DNA of 64,000 nucleotides from Bradyrhizobium sp. 1 (GCF_023073315.1 NZ_JADPJH010000033.1:695990-759989), one strand, 5' to 3'; shown: positions 40,783 through 49,723, numbered from the stretch's first letter. The notes: a model not told the origin generated them from the sequence alone. Numbers and translations: made by a program.

Positions 40783-42477
40783 CTATGCTGCCGCCACCAT
40801 CTTCTCGGTGCGGTCCTCGATCATGGTCACGAACATGTGGGACTCTTCGCCGGCGCCGCCGATCTGGACCCGGCGGGCGGAGATGACGCGGCGCCCGCGC
40901 GCCGGATTGTCGATGGTGTCGATGATCGGCTCGAGCTGTTGCTTCTGCGCGAGAAGCTGCTGGTCGCGCCGTTCGATCAATTCCGCCGCTTCCGGGGAGA
41001 ACAGTTCCCGCGCGGTCTTGCCGATGATCTCGCCGCGCGACATGCCGATCATCTTCTCGGCGGCCTTGTTGACGAAGACGTAGCGCTGGTTGCGCGCGTC
41101 CTTGGCGATGATGCCTTCCGCCACGTTCTCGATGATGGTGGCGAGGAAGCGTTCCATCCGCTGAAGAATGCGCTCGCGCTGGCGCTGTTCGGTGACGTCC
41201 TCCTGCACCGACACCCATCCGCCGCCGTCCATCGGACGCTCGTAGATCTTGATGATACGGCCGTCATTCAAGGCGATCTCGTTGGCGGCCGGCTCGCGCT
41301 TGGCGATCCGGTCGAGGATTGCCGCGAGAAATTTCGCGATGTCGCCGCTGAACAGCCCGCTCTTGACCCGATGCTCGAGGATTTCCTCGAGCGTCGATCC
41401 CGCCTGGATCGTCTCGGGCAGATTGTAGATCTGCCGGTAGTTGCCGTTCATCGCGACGACATTGGCCTTGCCGTCGAGCATGATCAGGCCCTGCGGCATG
41501 CTGTTGATCGCGGCCGAAAGCTGCCACTTCTTGGCCTGGTACTTGTCGTTGAAATTGTCGCGCTCGGTCCTTGCCGCGTCGCGTGCCTGCGCGGTGCCGA
41601 GCTCGAGCTCCTCCAGCTCGAAGATCCGTGCGACGGCGTCGCGGAAGTGCTGCACGGCGCGTGCGAGATGCCCGATCTCGTCGTGGCGGCCGAGATGCGG
41701 CACCTCGCTCTTGACGTCGCCGTCGGCGATCCGGTCGGTCGCCTGGGTGATTTCGGCCAGCGCCCCGACCACTGAGCCCCGCATCACGACGACGTTCAGC
41801 CCGGCGAGAACGAGGGCCGCGAGCCCGAGCACAAAGAGGTAGGCGGCGGCGTAGCGGTTCTCATTGGCGAGATCGTCGGCATCGCGGGCCCGTTGACCAT
41901 AAATTCGTTCGAGCGTCTCAAGATCGCTGTTGAGCTTGCTGCGCAGCGTCCGGTTGGCGTCGTTGTCGCCCCATTCGCGCGCCGCCGCCGGACTGATCTC
42001 CAGCCCGCGCCGCACCAGCTCCTGGCGGAATTCGATGAACTGCGCGATGCGCTGGCGAAAGCCGGCGATTTGCTCGGCGTCGTCGTCGCCGACGGTCCGC
42101 TCCATGCTCTTGACGGCGCCAGCGAGCTCGCGGTTGCGCCGCAGCAGCCCCTCGGCGAACGGCTTCACACTGGCGCGATCGGCGGACATGTAGATACCGC
42201 GCGACTCCATCACGATGGCGTAAATCAGTGTGTTGATGCGCCCGACATTGATCGCAGCCTCGGCGGAGCTGGCGTGCATGTGACGATAGGTCGTCTGCAA
42301 CCGCACCGTCTGGATCGACATCACGAGCAGGAAGGTGGTCACGATCGCGAGGAACCCGGCGATGCTGTAGACCTTCTCCGCGACGCTCAGCGTGTCGGAG
42401 CCGCGCGCGAAACTGACGAACTTCTTGAATAGTTTGGTTCCGGCATCGAGCCCGGATCCCAGCGCCGCAGCGTTCAT
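40783..42477 (-). CDS. Membrane HAMP-PAS-PAS sensor without output domain
   Basis: 564 residues. The N-terminal helix (IAGFLAIVTTFLLVMSIQTV) and a second span (AAAYLFVLGLAALVLAGLNVVVM) frame a four-helix periplasmic sensor (about residues 65-205). HAMP follows (ITQATDRIADGDVKSEVPHLGRHDEIGHLARAV). Then come a PAS_7-like domain (SMPQGLIMLDGKANVVAMNGNYRQIYNLPE) and a second PAS (ENVAEGIIAKDARNQRYVFVNKAAEKMIGMSR). The protein ends right after the second PAS. No kinase, GGDEF, EAL or methyl-accepting domain is seen, and the convergent neighbour is unrelated. It may signal through a partner. Confidence 0.87.
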   Translation of the reverse strand: MNAAALGSGLDAGTKLFKKFVSFARGSDTLSVAEKVYSIAGFLAIVTTFLLVMSIQTVRLQTTYRHMHASSAEAAINVGRINTLIYAIVMESRGIYMSADRASVKPFAEGLLRRNRELAGAVKSMERTVGDDDAEQIAGFRQRIAQFIEFRQELVRRGLEISPAAAREWGDNDANRTLRSKLNSDLETLERIYGQRARDADDLANENRYAAAYLFVLGLAALVLAGLNVVVMRGSVVGALAEITQATDRIADGDVKSEVPHLGRHDEIGHLARAVQHFRDAVARIFELEELELGTAQARDAARTERDNFNDKYQAKKWQLSAAINSMPQGLIMLDGKANVVAMNGNYRQIYNLPETIQAGSTLEEILEHRVKSGLFSGDIAKFLAAILDRIAKREPAANEIALNDGRIIKIYERPMDGGGWVSVQEDVTEQRQRERILQRMERFLATIIENVAEGIIAKDARNQRYVFVNKAAEKMIGMSRGEIIGKTARELFSPEAAELIERRDQQLLAQKQQLEPIIDTIDNPARGRRVISARRVQIGGAGEESHMFVTMIEDRTEKMVAAA

Positions 42478-42605
42478 GGCGCCGCTCCTCCTGGTTGAAA
42501 ACGCTCGAGGATAGGCACCTGGGCGCTAGCGGAGGATTAAATTACCTGTCGGTATTGTTACGGTAGGGAACCAGGCTGCGCAGGATCCGGCACGGCCCGC
42601 CGGCC

Positions 42606-43136
42606 TCAGCCGATCCGCTTCAGGCCCTTCGTGAAGCGTGGGCCGTTGGCGACGTAGAACCTGGCCGCGCTCCCCATCTTCTGGACCTGGGCGTCGTCGA
42701 GCGTGCGGATCACGCGCGCGGGCGAGCCAATGATCAGGGAGCGTTCGGGGAACTCCTTGCCCTCGGTGATGACCGAGCCGGCGCCGACGATGCTGTTGCG
42801 GCCGATCTTCGCGCCGTTCATCACGATCGAGCCCATGCCGATCAGCGCGCCCTCCTCGATGGTGCAGCCGTGCAGGATGACGTTGTGGCCGACGGTGCAG
42901 TTCTTGCCGATGACAAGCGGAAAGCCGAGATCGGTGTGGCAGGTCGAGCCGTCCTGCACATTGGCACCCTCGCCGATCTCGATCCACTCATTGTCACCGC
43001 GCAGCACGGCGCCGAACCAGACGCTGGCGCCCGGCTTCAGGCGCACGCGGCCGATCACGGTGGCGGTCTCCGCAATAAAGTAATTGCCGTCGGCGGGAAG
43101 ATCGGGCGCCTGCCCGTCGAGCTCGTAGATCGCCAT
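42606..43136 (-). CDS. Gamma-carbonic-anhydrase-family hexapeptide protein
   Basis: 176 residues of left-handed beta-helix: VWFGAVLRGDNEWIEIGEGANVQDGSTCHTDLG, GHNVILHGCTIEEGALIGMGS and so on. The conserved metal His are in CHTD and VGHNVILHGC. A C-terminal helix follows. It is the YrdA/PaaY-like group; some are carbonic anhydrases, others have unclear roles. Confidence 0.92.
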   Translation of the reverse strand: MAIYELDGQAPDLPADGNYFIAETATVIGRVRLKPGASVWFGAVLRGDNEWIEIGEGANVQDGSTCHTDLGFPLVIGKNCTVGHNVILHGCTIEEGALIGMGSIVMNGAKIGRNSIVGAGSVITEGKEFPERSLIIGSPARVIRTLDDAQVQKMGSAARFYVANGPRFTKGLKRIG

Positions 43137-43234
43137 GGAAGTCTCCTGTCACACCGGGACTGGCATAGCGAAACGGGAGCGACGTGGCAAAGGGCAGCCA
43201 GACCGGGCAGCCCTGAAAGCGTCAGCCGGAAAAA

Positions 43235-43564
43235 TCAGCCCAGGACGCCGGTCGCACGCAGCGTCATCAGGAAGAAGGTGCCGCTCATCATGCTCCAGAA
43301 GCCGGCGATGACGGTTGCCATCGCCACGAACTCGACGCGGCGGCTTTCAAGCCGCATGCCGCGCAGCGTGTTGCGCATGATGATGAAGGGCGCCGCGAAC
43401 ACCAGAAACGGCACCGCCGCGAACGTCCTTGGCGCCACGCCGTCCTGCAACAGGCCGAAGCCGGCGGACCGCTGCGTGGCCGCCTGGTATCCATTCGCGA
43501 GCGCGCCCGCGAGCGCGAAACCGATGCAGATCGAGAAGAAGGTATTGAAAGCTTCAGGTGTCAT
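43235..43564 (-). CDS. Small membrane protein (DUF6949-like)
   Basis: 109 residues, MTPEAFNTFFSICIGFALAG. There are three hydrophobic stretches (SICIGFALAGALANGY, FAAVPFLVFAAPFIIMR, FVAMATVIAGFWSMMSGTFFLM). I recall a DUF6949 family of this form in Bradyrhizobiaceae but cannot confirm it. A perfect CtrA-like box lies about 75 bases upstream of its start. Confidence 0.78.
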   Translation of the reverse strand: MTPEAFNTFFSICIGFALAGALANGYQAATQRSAGFGLLQDGVAPRTFAAVPFLVFAAPFIIMRNTLRGMRLESRRVEFVAMATVIAGFWSMMSGTFFLMTLRATGVLG

Positions 43565-43637
43565 CGGAACGGTCCGCCCTTACGCAACGCGAGGTGCCCT
43601 CGTGTGACAAAAAGTGCCGGTTAACGCTACATTATCC

Positions 43638-43653
43638 TTAAGCGAGGGTTAAC
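43638..43653. promoter_or_regulatory. CtrA-like box TTAA-N7-TTAAC
   Basis: TTAA-GCGAGGG-TTAAC matches the CtrA consensus with no mismatch. It lies between the divergent genes at 43564 (minus) and 43779 (plus), nearer the minus gene. Another TTAACG occurs at 43621. Confidence 0.5.
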
Positions 43654-43778
43654 GCCGCCGCCCGGCCCACGCAGGGCCCTCCCCCGGTACCCGGTAGCCT
43701 GGAACCTTCCGCGAAATCGCCGCCGCATGGCATATTCGGCGCTGATTCGTCGGCCATCGGCCGACCTCGGGTCCGCGC

Positions 43779-44489
43779 GTGTTCATGATGACGGTGTTTT
43801 CGGCAGCCTCCCCTCGCACTCCCCGCGCCCGCGCGCATGTCGTGCCGATCGTGCTCGGCGGCGCGGCGGCGCTGTGCGCGGTCGCGCTGGTCGCCTATCT
43901 GCTGTGGCCGACCTGGGGAACCGGCGGCGCGAGCGCCCCTGACAAGCTGCCGGTGAGCATCGGCAGCACGCTGTTCAACCTGCCGACCACCGCGATCCGG
44001 ATGAAGATCCAGCGGCACTCCGGGCCGCAGGAGCGTATCGATCTCGACTTCCTCTATCCCTCGCTGGAGCCGCCCGGCGCGCCGAAGCACGTCACCGCCG
44101 ACACGGTGGAAACGGCCGTGCAATCGATCGACCGCATCTTCCTGTCGATATCAGCCCATCACGATGCGCTCTCGCCCGAACAGCGAACGGCCACGATCTA
44201 TCCGCGCTATCTCGACCAGGCCACGACCATGCCCGAGGACGGGCTGACGATGCGGATGTTCCGCGCCGAGACGCCCTACGGCAGTGAGGATTTCTACTCC
44301 GCTTCAAGCCCCGCGCTGACCGCGCGCTGCACGCGCGATGGGGCCACGCCCGGCATGTGCCTCTCCGAGCGCCGCGTCGGCGGTGCCGACCTCACCTTTC
44401 GCTTTCCGCGCAGCTGGCTGACGCAATGGCGCGAATTGGCGGAGGCGATGGACCGGCTGACGGCACAGCTGCGCGGGCCGAAGGGCTGA
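43779..44489 (+). CDS. Hypothetical protein with one membrane span
   Basis: 236 residues from GTG 43779; ATG codons at 43785 and 43788 are alternatives. A single span (VVPIVLGGAAALCAVALVAYLLW) is followed by a beta-rich periplasmic part with the segments IRMKIQRHSGPQERIDLDFLYPSLEP and LTMRMFRAETPYGSEDFYS, and two Cys (TARCTRDGATPGMCLSERR). Function unknown. Confidence 0.78.
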   Translation: MFMMTVFSAASPRTPRARAHVVPIVLGGAAALCAVALVAYLLWPTWGTGGASAPDKLPVSIGSTLFNLPTTAIRMKIQRHSGPQERIDLDFLYPSLEPPGAPKHVTADTVETAVQSIDRIFLSISAHHDALSPEQRTATIYPRYLDQATTMPEDGLTMRMFRAETPYGSEDFYSASSPALTARCTRDGATPGMCLSERRVGGADLTFRFPRSWLTQWRELAEAMDRLTAQLRGPKG

Positions 44490-44832
44490 GCGCGGCGTCT
44501 CTGCGCCCTGCGAGACCGGCTTGCAGCGATGAGCTGGAGCTTCCCGACTAAAAAATCGAAAACAACCCCATGCACAGTAGCGAAGTATCCGGCAGCATTG
44601 AATATTTCGTATTTTTCGAAGTCTGACTTGACCCGTCGGGCAAAACAGGAGCATGATGCCATCATGGGTCGATCGACTTGAACGATGCGGCAAGGCAGCT
44701 CCCACCCGGCCCCCAATTAAGCCGACCTCGTCGATGCGGGCGGCATCACTGTCGCTGATGCCACGGCGCGGCTGCGCGTTCTTGCAAAGAAATAGAGTAT
44801 GAGGCTGCGGCGCGAGCTGCGGGAATAGTGTC
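44490..44832. other. Gap resembling a dispersed element, without a gene
   Basis: About 340 bases with no convincing gene. The block 44540-44660 contains ACCCGTCGGGCAAAAC, which shares its core with the GCCCGTCGGGCA palindrome near 1210. Such blocks recur in Bradyrhizobium intergenic DNA from memory. A palindromic repeat follows at 44833. Confidence 0.4.
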
Positions 44833-44912
44833 CGTCATTGCGAGCGGAGCGAAGCAATCCAGACTGCATCCGCGGAGGGACTCTGGATTGCTTCGCTTCG
44901 CTCGCAATGACG
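44833..44912. repeat. Dispersed palindromic repeat, copy 2
   Basis: Same element as 508-587 with 30-base arms, here with CATTGCGAGCGGAGCGAAGC and its inverse. It lies directly after the stop codon of the minus-strand gene at 44924 and probably forms its transcript end. Confidence 0.87.
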
Positions 44913-44923
44913 AAAGAAAAAAA

Positions 44924-45142
44924 TCACTCCTGATCGACGAGATCGTCCTCGAGGATCGCCATCTGGAATTGGAACGAGCGATCATCGTCCTCGTCGTCGA
45001 CGAACAGCACGCCGATGAATTCCTCGCCGATATAGACTTCGGCGGAATCATCCTTCTTCGGCCGCGGCACGACGCGGATCTTGGGATTGCCGAATACGCG
45101 CTTCAGATAGGCGTCCAGCTTTCTGACTTCTTTGACGTCCAC
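44924..45142 (-). CDS. DUF3126-type small protein
   Basis: 72 residues, MDVKEVRKLDAYLKRVFGNP. The sequence KIRVVPRPKKDDSAEVYIGEEFIGVLFVDDEDDDRSFQFQM is the hallmark of the alphaproteobacterial DUF3126 family, which often neighbours cysE, as here. It lies downstream of cysE on the same strand with a terminator between them. Function unknown. Confidence 0.88.
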   Translation of the reverse strand: MDVKEVRKLDAYLKRVFGNPKIRVVPRPKKDDSAEVYIGEEFIGVLFVDDEDDDRSFQFQMAILEDDLVDQE

Positions 45143-45230
45143 GGCAAGTCTCCGATCAAAATTGGCTGGCCGCGTTTTAGGACGAGACGCGACGAACCGC
45201 CAGCATGAATTGCCAAAGAATTTGGGGACG

Positions 45231-45252
45231 AAAAAGGCCGGAGAATCCGGCC
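45231..45252 (-). terminator. Intrinsic terminator of cysE
   Basis: On the minus strand GGCCGGA-TTC-TCCGGCC is followed by TTTTT. It lies 14 bases after the cysE stop. Confidence 0.9.
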
Positions 45253-45265
45253 CTTACAGGCGAAA

Positions 45266-46090
45266 TCAAAGCCCCATGGCGTTGATCATCTGATCCATGG
45301 TGCGCGACGGCTCGGCGCAGCCAGCCTCGCCGACGATCTTGGCGGGCACGCCGGCAACCGTGACGTTGTGCGGCACCGGCTTGACCACGACCGAGCCTGC
45401 GGCGATGCGCGCGCAATGGCCGATCTCGATGTTGCCGAGGATCTTTGCGCCGGCACCGATCAGCACGCCGTGACGGATTTTCGGATGGCGGTCCTCGTTC
45501 TCCTTGCCGGTGCCGCCGAGCGTGACGCCGTGCAGGATCGAGACGTCGTCCTCGATCAGCGCCGTCTCGCCGCAGACGAAGCCGGTGGCGTGGTCGAGGA
45601 AGATGCCGCGGCCGATGCGCGCGGCCGGATTGATGTCGGTCTGGAATACCGCGGACGCACGGCTCTGGAGATAATACGCAAAATCCTTGCGGCCCTTCAG
45701 CCAGAGCCAGTGCGCGAGACGATGGGTCTGGATGGCGTGAAAGCCCTTGAAGTAGAGCAAGGGATCGATGAAGCGCGAGGTCGCGGGATCGCGGTCGTAG
45801 ACGGCGACGAGATCGGCGCGGAAGGCATTGCCCAAATCAGGATCGTCGCGCAGCGCCTCGTCATAGGTCTGCCGCACCAGATCGCCCGACAGCGCGGAGT
45901 GATCGAGCCGGTCGGCGACACGATGGATCACCGCATCTTCCAGGCGGCTGTGATGCAGCACCGTCGAATAGATGAAGGTCGCAAGCTCGGGCTCGCGATG
46001 GACGATGTCCTCCGCTTCGCCGCGGATCCGATCCCAGATCGGATCAAGCGTTGCGAGCTTTCCTCCCGGATTGACCTGATGCACTGCCAT
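45266..46090 (-). CDS. cysE: Serine O-acetyltransferase
   Basis: 274 residues from ATG 46090 (MAVHQVNPGGKLATLDPIWDRIRGEAE). The N-terminal alpha-helical SATase domain is followed by a hexapeptide beta-helix with DINPAARIGRGIFLDHATGFVCGETALIEDDVSILHGVTLGG (active-site Asp and His) and TVAGVPAKIVG. It makes O-acetylserine from serine and acetyl-CoA in cysteine synthesis. The upstream frame is open to 46222 but unlikely. The C-terminus is GCAEPSRTMDQMINAMGL. Confidence 0.95.
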   Translation of the reverse strand: MAVHQVNPGGKLATLDPIWDRIRGEAEDIVHREPELATFIYSTVLHHSRLEDAVIHRVADRLDHSALSGDLVRQTYDEALRDDPDLGNAFRADLVAVYDRDPATSRFIDPLLYFKGFHAIQTHRLAHWLWLKGRKDFAYYLQSRASAVFQTDINPAARIGRGIFLDHATGFVCGETALIEDDVSILHGVTLGGTGKENEDRHPKIRHGVLIGAGAKILGNIEIGHCARIAAGSVVVKPVPHNVTVAGVPAKIVGEAGCAEPSRTMDQMINAMGL

Positions 46091-46366
46091 AAGATCTGCT
46101 CTTTCGAATTGGCTGGTTTTGTTGGCTCTATAACACAGTCTAGGCGACAAAGTCCTGACGGGCTTGCCTGAGAGTGAACAGTGCCTTGCCCCGCGAAAGC
46201 ACGCCAACGCGTTGAAACACAACAGTTTCTTCTGGCGCCCCCAGGCGGCAAGGTTGGCTAAAAATGGTCAGGCTTTTGGCAAATTCAAGCCGGGCCGCGT
46301 CAAACTATTGGTGAATTCTCCCCCGACCCTTATTGCGGGCATGGTCCCGGCGACCACGGAGCGAAT

Positions 46367-47725
46367 TTGACCACCACCACCGATCATTTGCGGGCGCGAG
46401 CCGCGGACTCACTCTGGCTGCGGCTGGCGGCGATGGCCCTGCCCCTGCTCATGATCGCGCCGGCGTTCTGGAACGGCTATCCGCTGCTTCAATGGGATAC
46501 CGGCGGCTACCTGGCGCGCTGGTACGAGGGCTATCTCGTCCCCAGCCGCTCCACCGTGTTCGGCCTCTATCTGCACTATGGCGAAAGCTTCGGATTCTGG
46601 ATCAACCTCGCGGTCCAGTCGCTGGCGACGCTGTGGTTGCTTCAGCTCACCTTGCGCGTCCTCTCGATGATGCAGACCTTCCGCTTCGTCGCGATCAGCC
46701 TGCTCCTGATCCTTTCGACCGCATTGCCTTGGCTCGCCAGCATGCTGCTCACCGACATTTTTGCCGGGCTCTCGATCCTGTCGCTGTTCCTGCTGGTCGT
46801 CGGCGGCAGCAGGACTTCGACGCTCGAAAAGATCGCACTGTTTGCCTTCACCGCCTTTGCCGCCGCGACCCACAGCGCCACGCTCGGCGTGTTGCTTGGA
46901 CTCTGCGTCGCCGGCTGGATGGTGCGGCCGTTCCTGGGCGCGCGGCTGCCGCTGGCCGGTCTGGCGCAGGCCAGCCTGACCATCGTCGCCGGCGCCCTGA
47001 TGCTGGTGACAGCGAACCACGCGCTGTCGGGCAAATGGGCCTGGACGCCCGGCGGCACCGGCGTCGCCTTCGGCCGCATGATGCAGGACGGCATCGTCGC
47101 GCGTTATCTCGATGACCACTGCCCTCACGAAAACTTCAAGCTGTGTCCCTATCGCGACCAACTGCCGGCGACCGCCGACGAATTCCTGTGGGGCAAAAGC
47201 ATGTTCAACACGCTTGGCCGCTTCGATGGGCTCAACGACGAGATGGGCGCCATCGTCGCGGGTTCGCTCAAAGACTATCCGGCCTGGCAGGCCCGCGCGG
47301 CGCTACGGGCGCTGGGCCAGCAATTGCTGCATGTGGCGACCGGCGAAGGCACCAATGGCTGGATCCCGCACACCCGTGGCATCATCGAGCGCTACATCCC
47401 CTCTCAGGTCGCGCCGATGCGCGGGGCGCGCCAGCAACACTGGGAGCTCGACTTCGACGTCATCAACCGGCTGCACGTTCCCGTCGCGCTGGCCTCGATG
47501 CTTGCGCTGGTCGCACTGCTCGCGCATTCGCTGGCTCAGCGCCGGCTGGACGATCTGACCTTGCTGGCGGCGACCGTCACGCTGGCGCTGCTCGGCAACG
47601 CCTTCATCTGCGCCGTCATCTCTGGCCCGCACGACCGCTACGGCGCACGAATGGTGTGGGTTGCGACCTTCGTGGTGCTGATGGCGCTGGCGCGCGCGCT
47701 CGGTGACGACATCGAAGCGCGATGA
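46367..47725 (+). CDS. Multi-spanning membrane protein of unknown function
   Basis: 452 residues from the TTG at 46367 with GGAG seven bases upstream. There are about nine membrane spans. The first loop has WNGYPLLQWDTGGYLARWYEG, with an aspartate that recalls the catalytic Asp of GT-C glycosyltransferases. A long periplasmic part (about residues 235-365) holds CPHENFKLCPYRDQLP and a WIPHTRG segment. It may be a lipid-linked sugar transferase, but no family is certain. Confidence 0.8.
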   Translation: MTTTTDHLRARAADSLWLRLAAMALPLLMIAPAFWNGYPLLQWDTGGYLARWYEGYLVPSRSTVFGLYLHYGESFGFWINLAVQSLATLWLLQLTLRVLSMMQTFRFVAISLLLILSTALPWLASMLLTDIFAGLSILSLFLLVVGGSRTSTLEKIALFAFTAFAAATHSATLGVLLGLCVAGWMVRPFLGARLPLAGLAQASLTIVAGALMLVTANHALSGKWAWTPGGTGVAFGRMMQDGIVARYLDDHCPHENFKLCPYRDQLPATADEFLWGKSMFNTLGRFDGLNDEMGAIVAGSLKDYPAWQARAALRALGQQLLHVATGEGTNGWIPHTRGIIERYIPSQVAPMRGARQQHWELDFDVINRLHVPVALASMLALVALLAHSLAQRRLDDLTLLAATVTLALLGNAFICAVISGPHDRYGARMVWVATFVVLMALARALGDDIEAR

Positions 47726-48013
47726 GATCGGCCGTTTCGCGGTCGACCACCCTGCCGACGTCCTTCTCGAATCGACCGCGCGCTGGCGCGCCAGTTAGCT
47801 CTCTTTGACTGCTGGGCGCCGAGAAAGGAAGCAGCTTGCCGGCGGGCAGGAGCTGCTCAAGGTCGCCGTCGGTTGCATTGGTCGCGAGGTCCGATAGCAG
47901 CCCTTAGTGGGCTCCAGCACCGCCCCGCCGCCTGTCAGTCAGGTCCGCAAGTGACCCAAAGCGGAAATTGTCGAGCCATGCTAGGGTGATCTTGCAGCGA
48001 GGGAGAAATCCGA
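47726..48013. other. Gap with a probable coding remnant
   Basis: No full gene. On the minus strand, about 47800-47905, a coding-like stretch (SDLATNATDGDLEQLLPAGK) with good codon use is preceded by an in-frame stop, so it looks like a remnant. Near 47944-47986 lies a GTGACCCAAAGCGGAAATTG block, part of the recurring motif described for 48485-48811. Confidence 0.4.
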
Positions 48014-48484
48014 ATGAAAGGGACTATCGGGAACGCGATGGCTCTGCGCGTCTGGGGATTTTGTCTGGCGATCTGTTGCCTTGCTTCTACATGCGCGGTT
48101 GCATGTAGTCCGTCCACGGAGCGAGGCATCTTCTTTGAACATGTTCCAACCGACATCGACGCACCGGTGATAATCGAAACGACGATCTATGGCGACGGCT
48201 CGCAGGTGGGCGATGTTGCTGGCAATCAGATGATAATAATGAACGCGCGGGTCGACAGGGTGATCAAGGGGCCGATCGATGCCAAGACATTGAAGATATT
48301 TGTTTACCTTGGCGCGTGCACCCGAGTTGGCGCGGGAAAAGGCATCGTTCTTGGAGAGCTTCGCGACGATCCCTTGCGCGGTCCGATGCTAAAAGCAATT
48401 GAGGGAGCCAACTCCCGGTCGTACTCCAAAGAGTTCCGAGAAAAGCAAGAAGCCATCTGGGCTGCCGTAACTCACGAAAAATGA
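48014..48484 (+). CDS. Small exported hypothetical protein
   Basis: 156 residues, ATG 48014 after GAGGGAG. A signal peptide (ALRVWGFCLAICCLASTCAVA-C) may carry a lipobox, since a Cys follows at the cleavage region. The mature part has a beta-rich pattern (VIIETTIYGDGSQVGDV, ARVDRVIKGPIDAKTLKIFVYLGACTRVG). It resembles small NTF2/OB-like exported proteins but no family is assigned. Confidence 0.72.
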   Translation: MKGTIGNAMALRVWGFCLAICCLASTCAVACSPSTERGIFFEHVPTDIDAPVIIETTIYGDGSQVGDVAGNQMIIMNARVDRVIKGPIDAKTLKIFVYLGACTRVGAGKGIVLGELRDDPLRGPMLKAIEGANSRSYSKEFREKQEAIWAAVTHEK

Positions 48485-48811
48485 ATGTCCATTCCAATGT
48501 CGCCTTCTGACCCTTAGCAGACCTTGGCACTTGCTCCTGCGATGTCTGCAAGCGACCCGTTGCAGACGTTAGTTGCTTCGCCGTCGGCCCTTCCGCGCAA
48601 AGAGTATCAATAGAGGATAGGCCAGCGCGAGAATGAAGATTGCGTCGAACAAATAGACCGTTATCAGCGTCCCAACGCTGAGGCGCCGAGCTTAGCTGAC
48701 CTGCGACGCGCAGCGGCTCGAGGACCGCTTGCGACCCGAAACGGACAAAATCGTGCCATGGTCTTAACGCGTCGATATTGACGTGGTGCAGTCCAATTCA
48801 GAGGTCTGGCT
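48485..48811. other. Gap with repeated TTCTGACCC/GCAGAC motifs
   Basis: The block TTCTGACCCTTAGCAGACCT (48507), GACCCGTTGCAGACGTTAG (48554) and, further right, TTCTGACCCATTGCAGGCCT (49220) are variants of one short motif. I recall it as a dispersed motif in Bradyrhizobium intergenic DNA. No full gene is present; see the remnant at 48569-48691. Confidence 0.5.
48569..48691 (-). pseudogene. Remnant of a small membrane protein
   Basis: Minus-strand reading gives VGTLITVYLFDAIFILALAY, then PLLILFARKGRRRSN and a TAA at 48569-48571. This is a clean membrane helix with a positively charged end. An in-frame stop lies at 48692-48694 and no ATG, GTG or TTG precedes the helix. It is therefore a truncated gene or a frameshifted small protein. 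Confidence 0.35.
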
Positions 48812-49156
48812 TTGGTGGTCGTAACTCGCTTCTCGAAATGCGCGTTCATCCTTGGGCTCTTAACGCCATCCGGCGTTCTGGCAGAACCTTTCTTTGGCGT
48901 GCAATGCACTCATGTGTGGGGGTTAGACCAAGTAGTGCAGGTGCAAGCGCCGATTGCTGCCGGCCCGAATGCGGTCCAAGACACGAGAAAAAGCTTGATT
49001 GACCACTTTGGCGAACCTGCGTTTGAAAAACAAATGCCCGATGGCGTCGCATTGGCCTGGTTCACTCCTCAGAAAAACTCCGTGACGATAGGGCGGGACA
49101 TTAAAATTCAAATTGTCCAAGGCACTCTGCACATCACCTGTGGGTCAACTTTCTAA
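48812..49156 (+). CDS. Small exported hypothetical protein
   Basis: 114 residues from GTG 48812. The signal peptide is FSKCAFILGLLTPSGVLA. The mature part (EPFFGVQCTHVWGLDQVVQV, then FEKQMPDGVALAWFTPQKNS) contains two Cys and no known motif. The ribosome site is weak, so the start is uncertain. Its base composition is lower in GC than its neighbours. Confidence 0.6.
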   Translation: MVVVTRFSKCAFILGLLTPSGVLAEPFFGVQCTHVWGLDQVVQVQAPIAAGPNAVQDTRKSLIDHFGEPAFEKQMPDGVALAWFTPQKNSVTIGRDIKIQIVQGTLHITCGSTF

Positions 49157-49296
49157 GTCTGGATATCCTCGATGCGGAAAGCGCCAAGCAACGAGCGTTC
49201 TTGATGGTGATGCTGGTCCGCTTCTGACCCATTGCAGGCCTTGGCGACGGAGTAAACATCGGCGTAAGCTTGCGAGGCAATCAATGGGAGGCTTGT

Positions 49297-49575
49297 GTGC
49301 CTGCGAAGGCTGGTCTGAGACTTGGAGTGCTGTTGGTCGGGCTGGCTCTGATCGGCTCAACGCCGATGCAGGCGCAGAACCTCGCACTAAGTCCGTGTAC
49401 ACGCTACACCGCGCCTGGTGCCTCGTGCGCATGCAACCACGGCGTGATGCGTGGACGTAACGCCTTGGGCAAGCCCGGGTGGCATCTCGACGAAAGGCAG
49501 CACATGATCCGAGATGGATGGCACGCGACCTACTACAAGGGCACCCACAACGCTGTCTGCTCACGAGGCTCATGA
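49297..49575 (+). CDS. Small exported cysteine-rich hypothetical protein
   Basis: 92 residues from the GTG at 49297, with GGGAGG seven bases upstream. The signal peptide is LRLGVLLVGLALIGSTPMQAQ. The mature part has four Cys (SPCTRYTAPGASCACNHGVM and a final CSRGS), suggesting disulfides. Function unknown. It lies in a low-density region between repeated short motifs. Confidence 0.62.
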   Translation: MPAKAGLRLGVLLVGLALIGSTPMQAQNLALSPCTRYTAPGASCACNHGVMRGRNALGKPGWHLDERQHMIRDGWHATYYKGTHNAVCSRGS

Positions 49576-49723
49576 TCGAGCCTAGAATTAGAGCAATACT
49601 ACTGCTCGCTCCTCGCCGAGGAGCAAGCGGACAAGTCTGCTTTTGGCTCCGAGCGGACATGCTGGGCGGCTTGGTTCGGACGTCCGATAACCGGCGTTAG
49701 CAGACTCAAGGATTATGCCGCTC

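Noticed and set aside
44746..45051. Minus-strand open frame crossing the palindromic repeat at 44833
   Set aside because: It translates the palindrome and overlaps the DUF3126-type gene in another frame.
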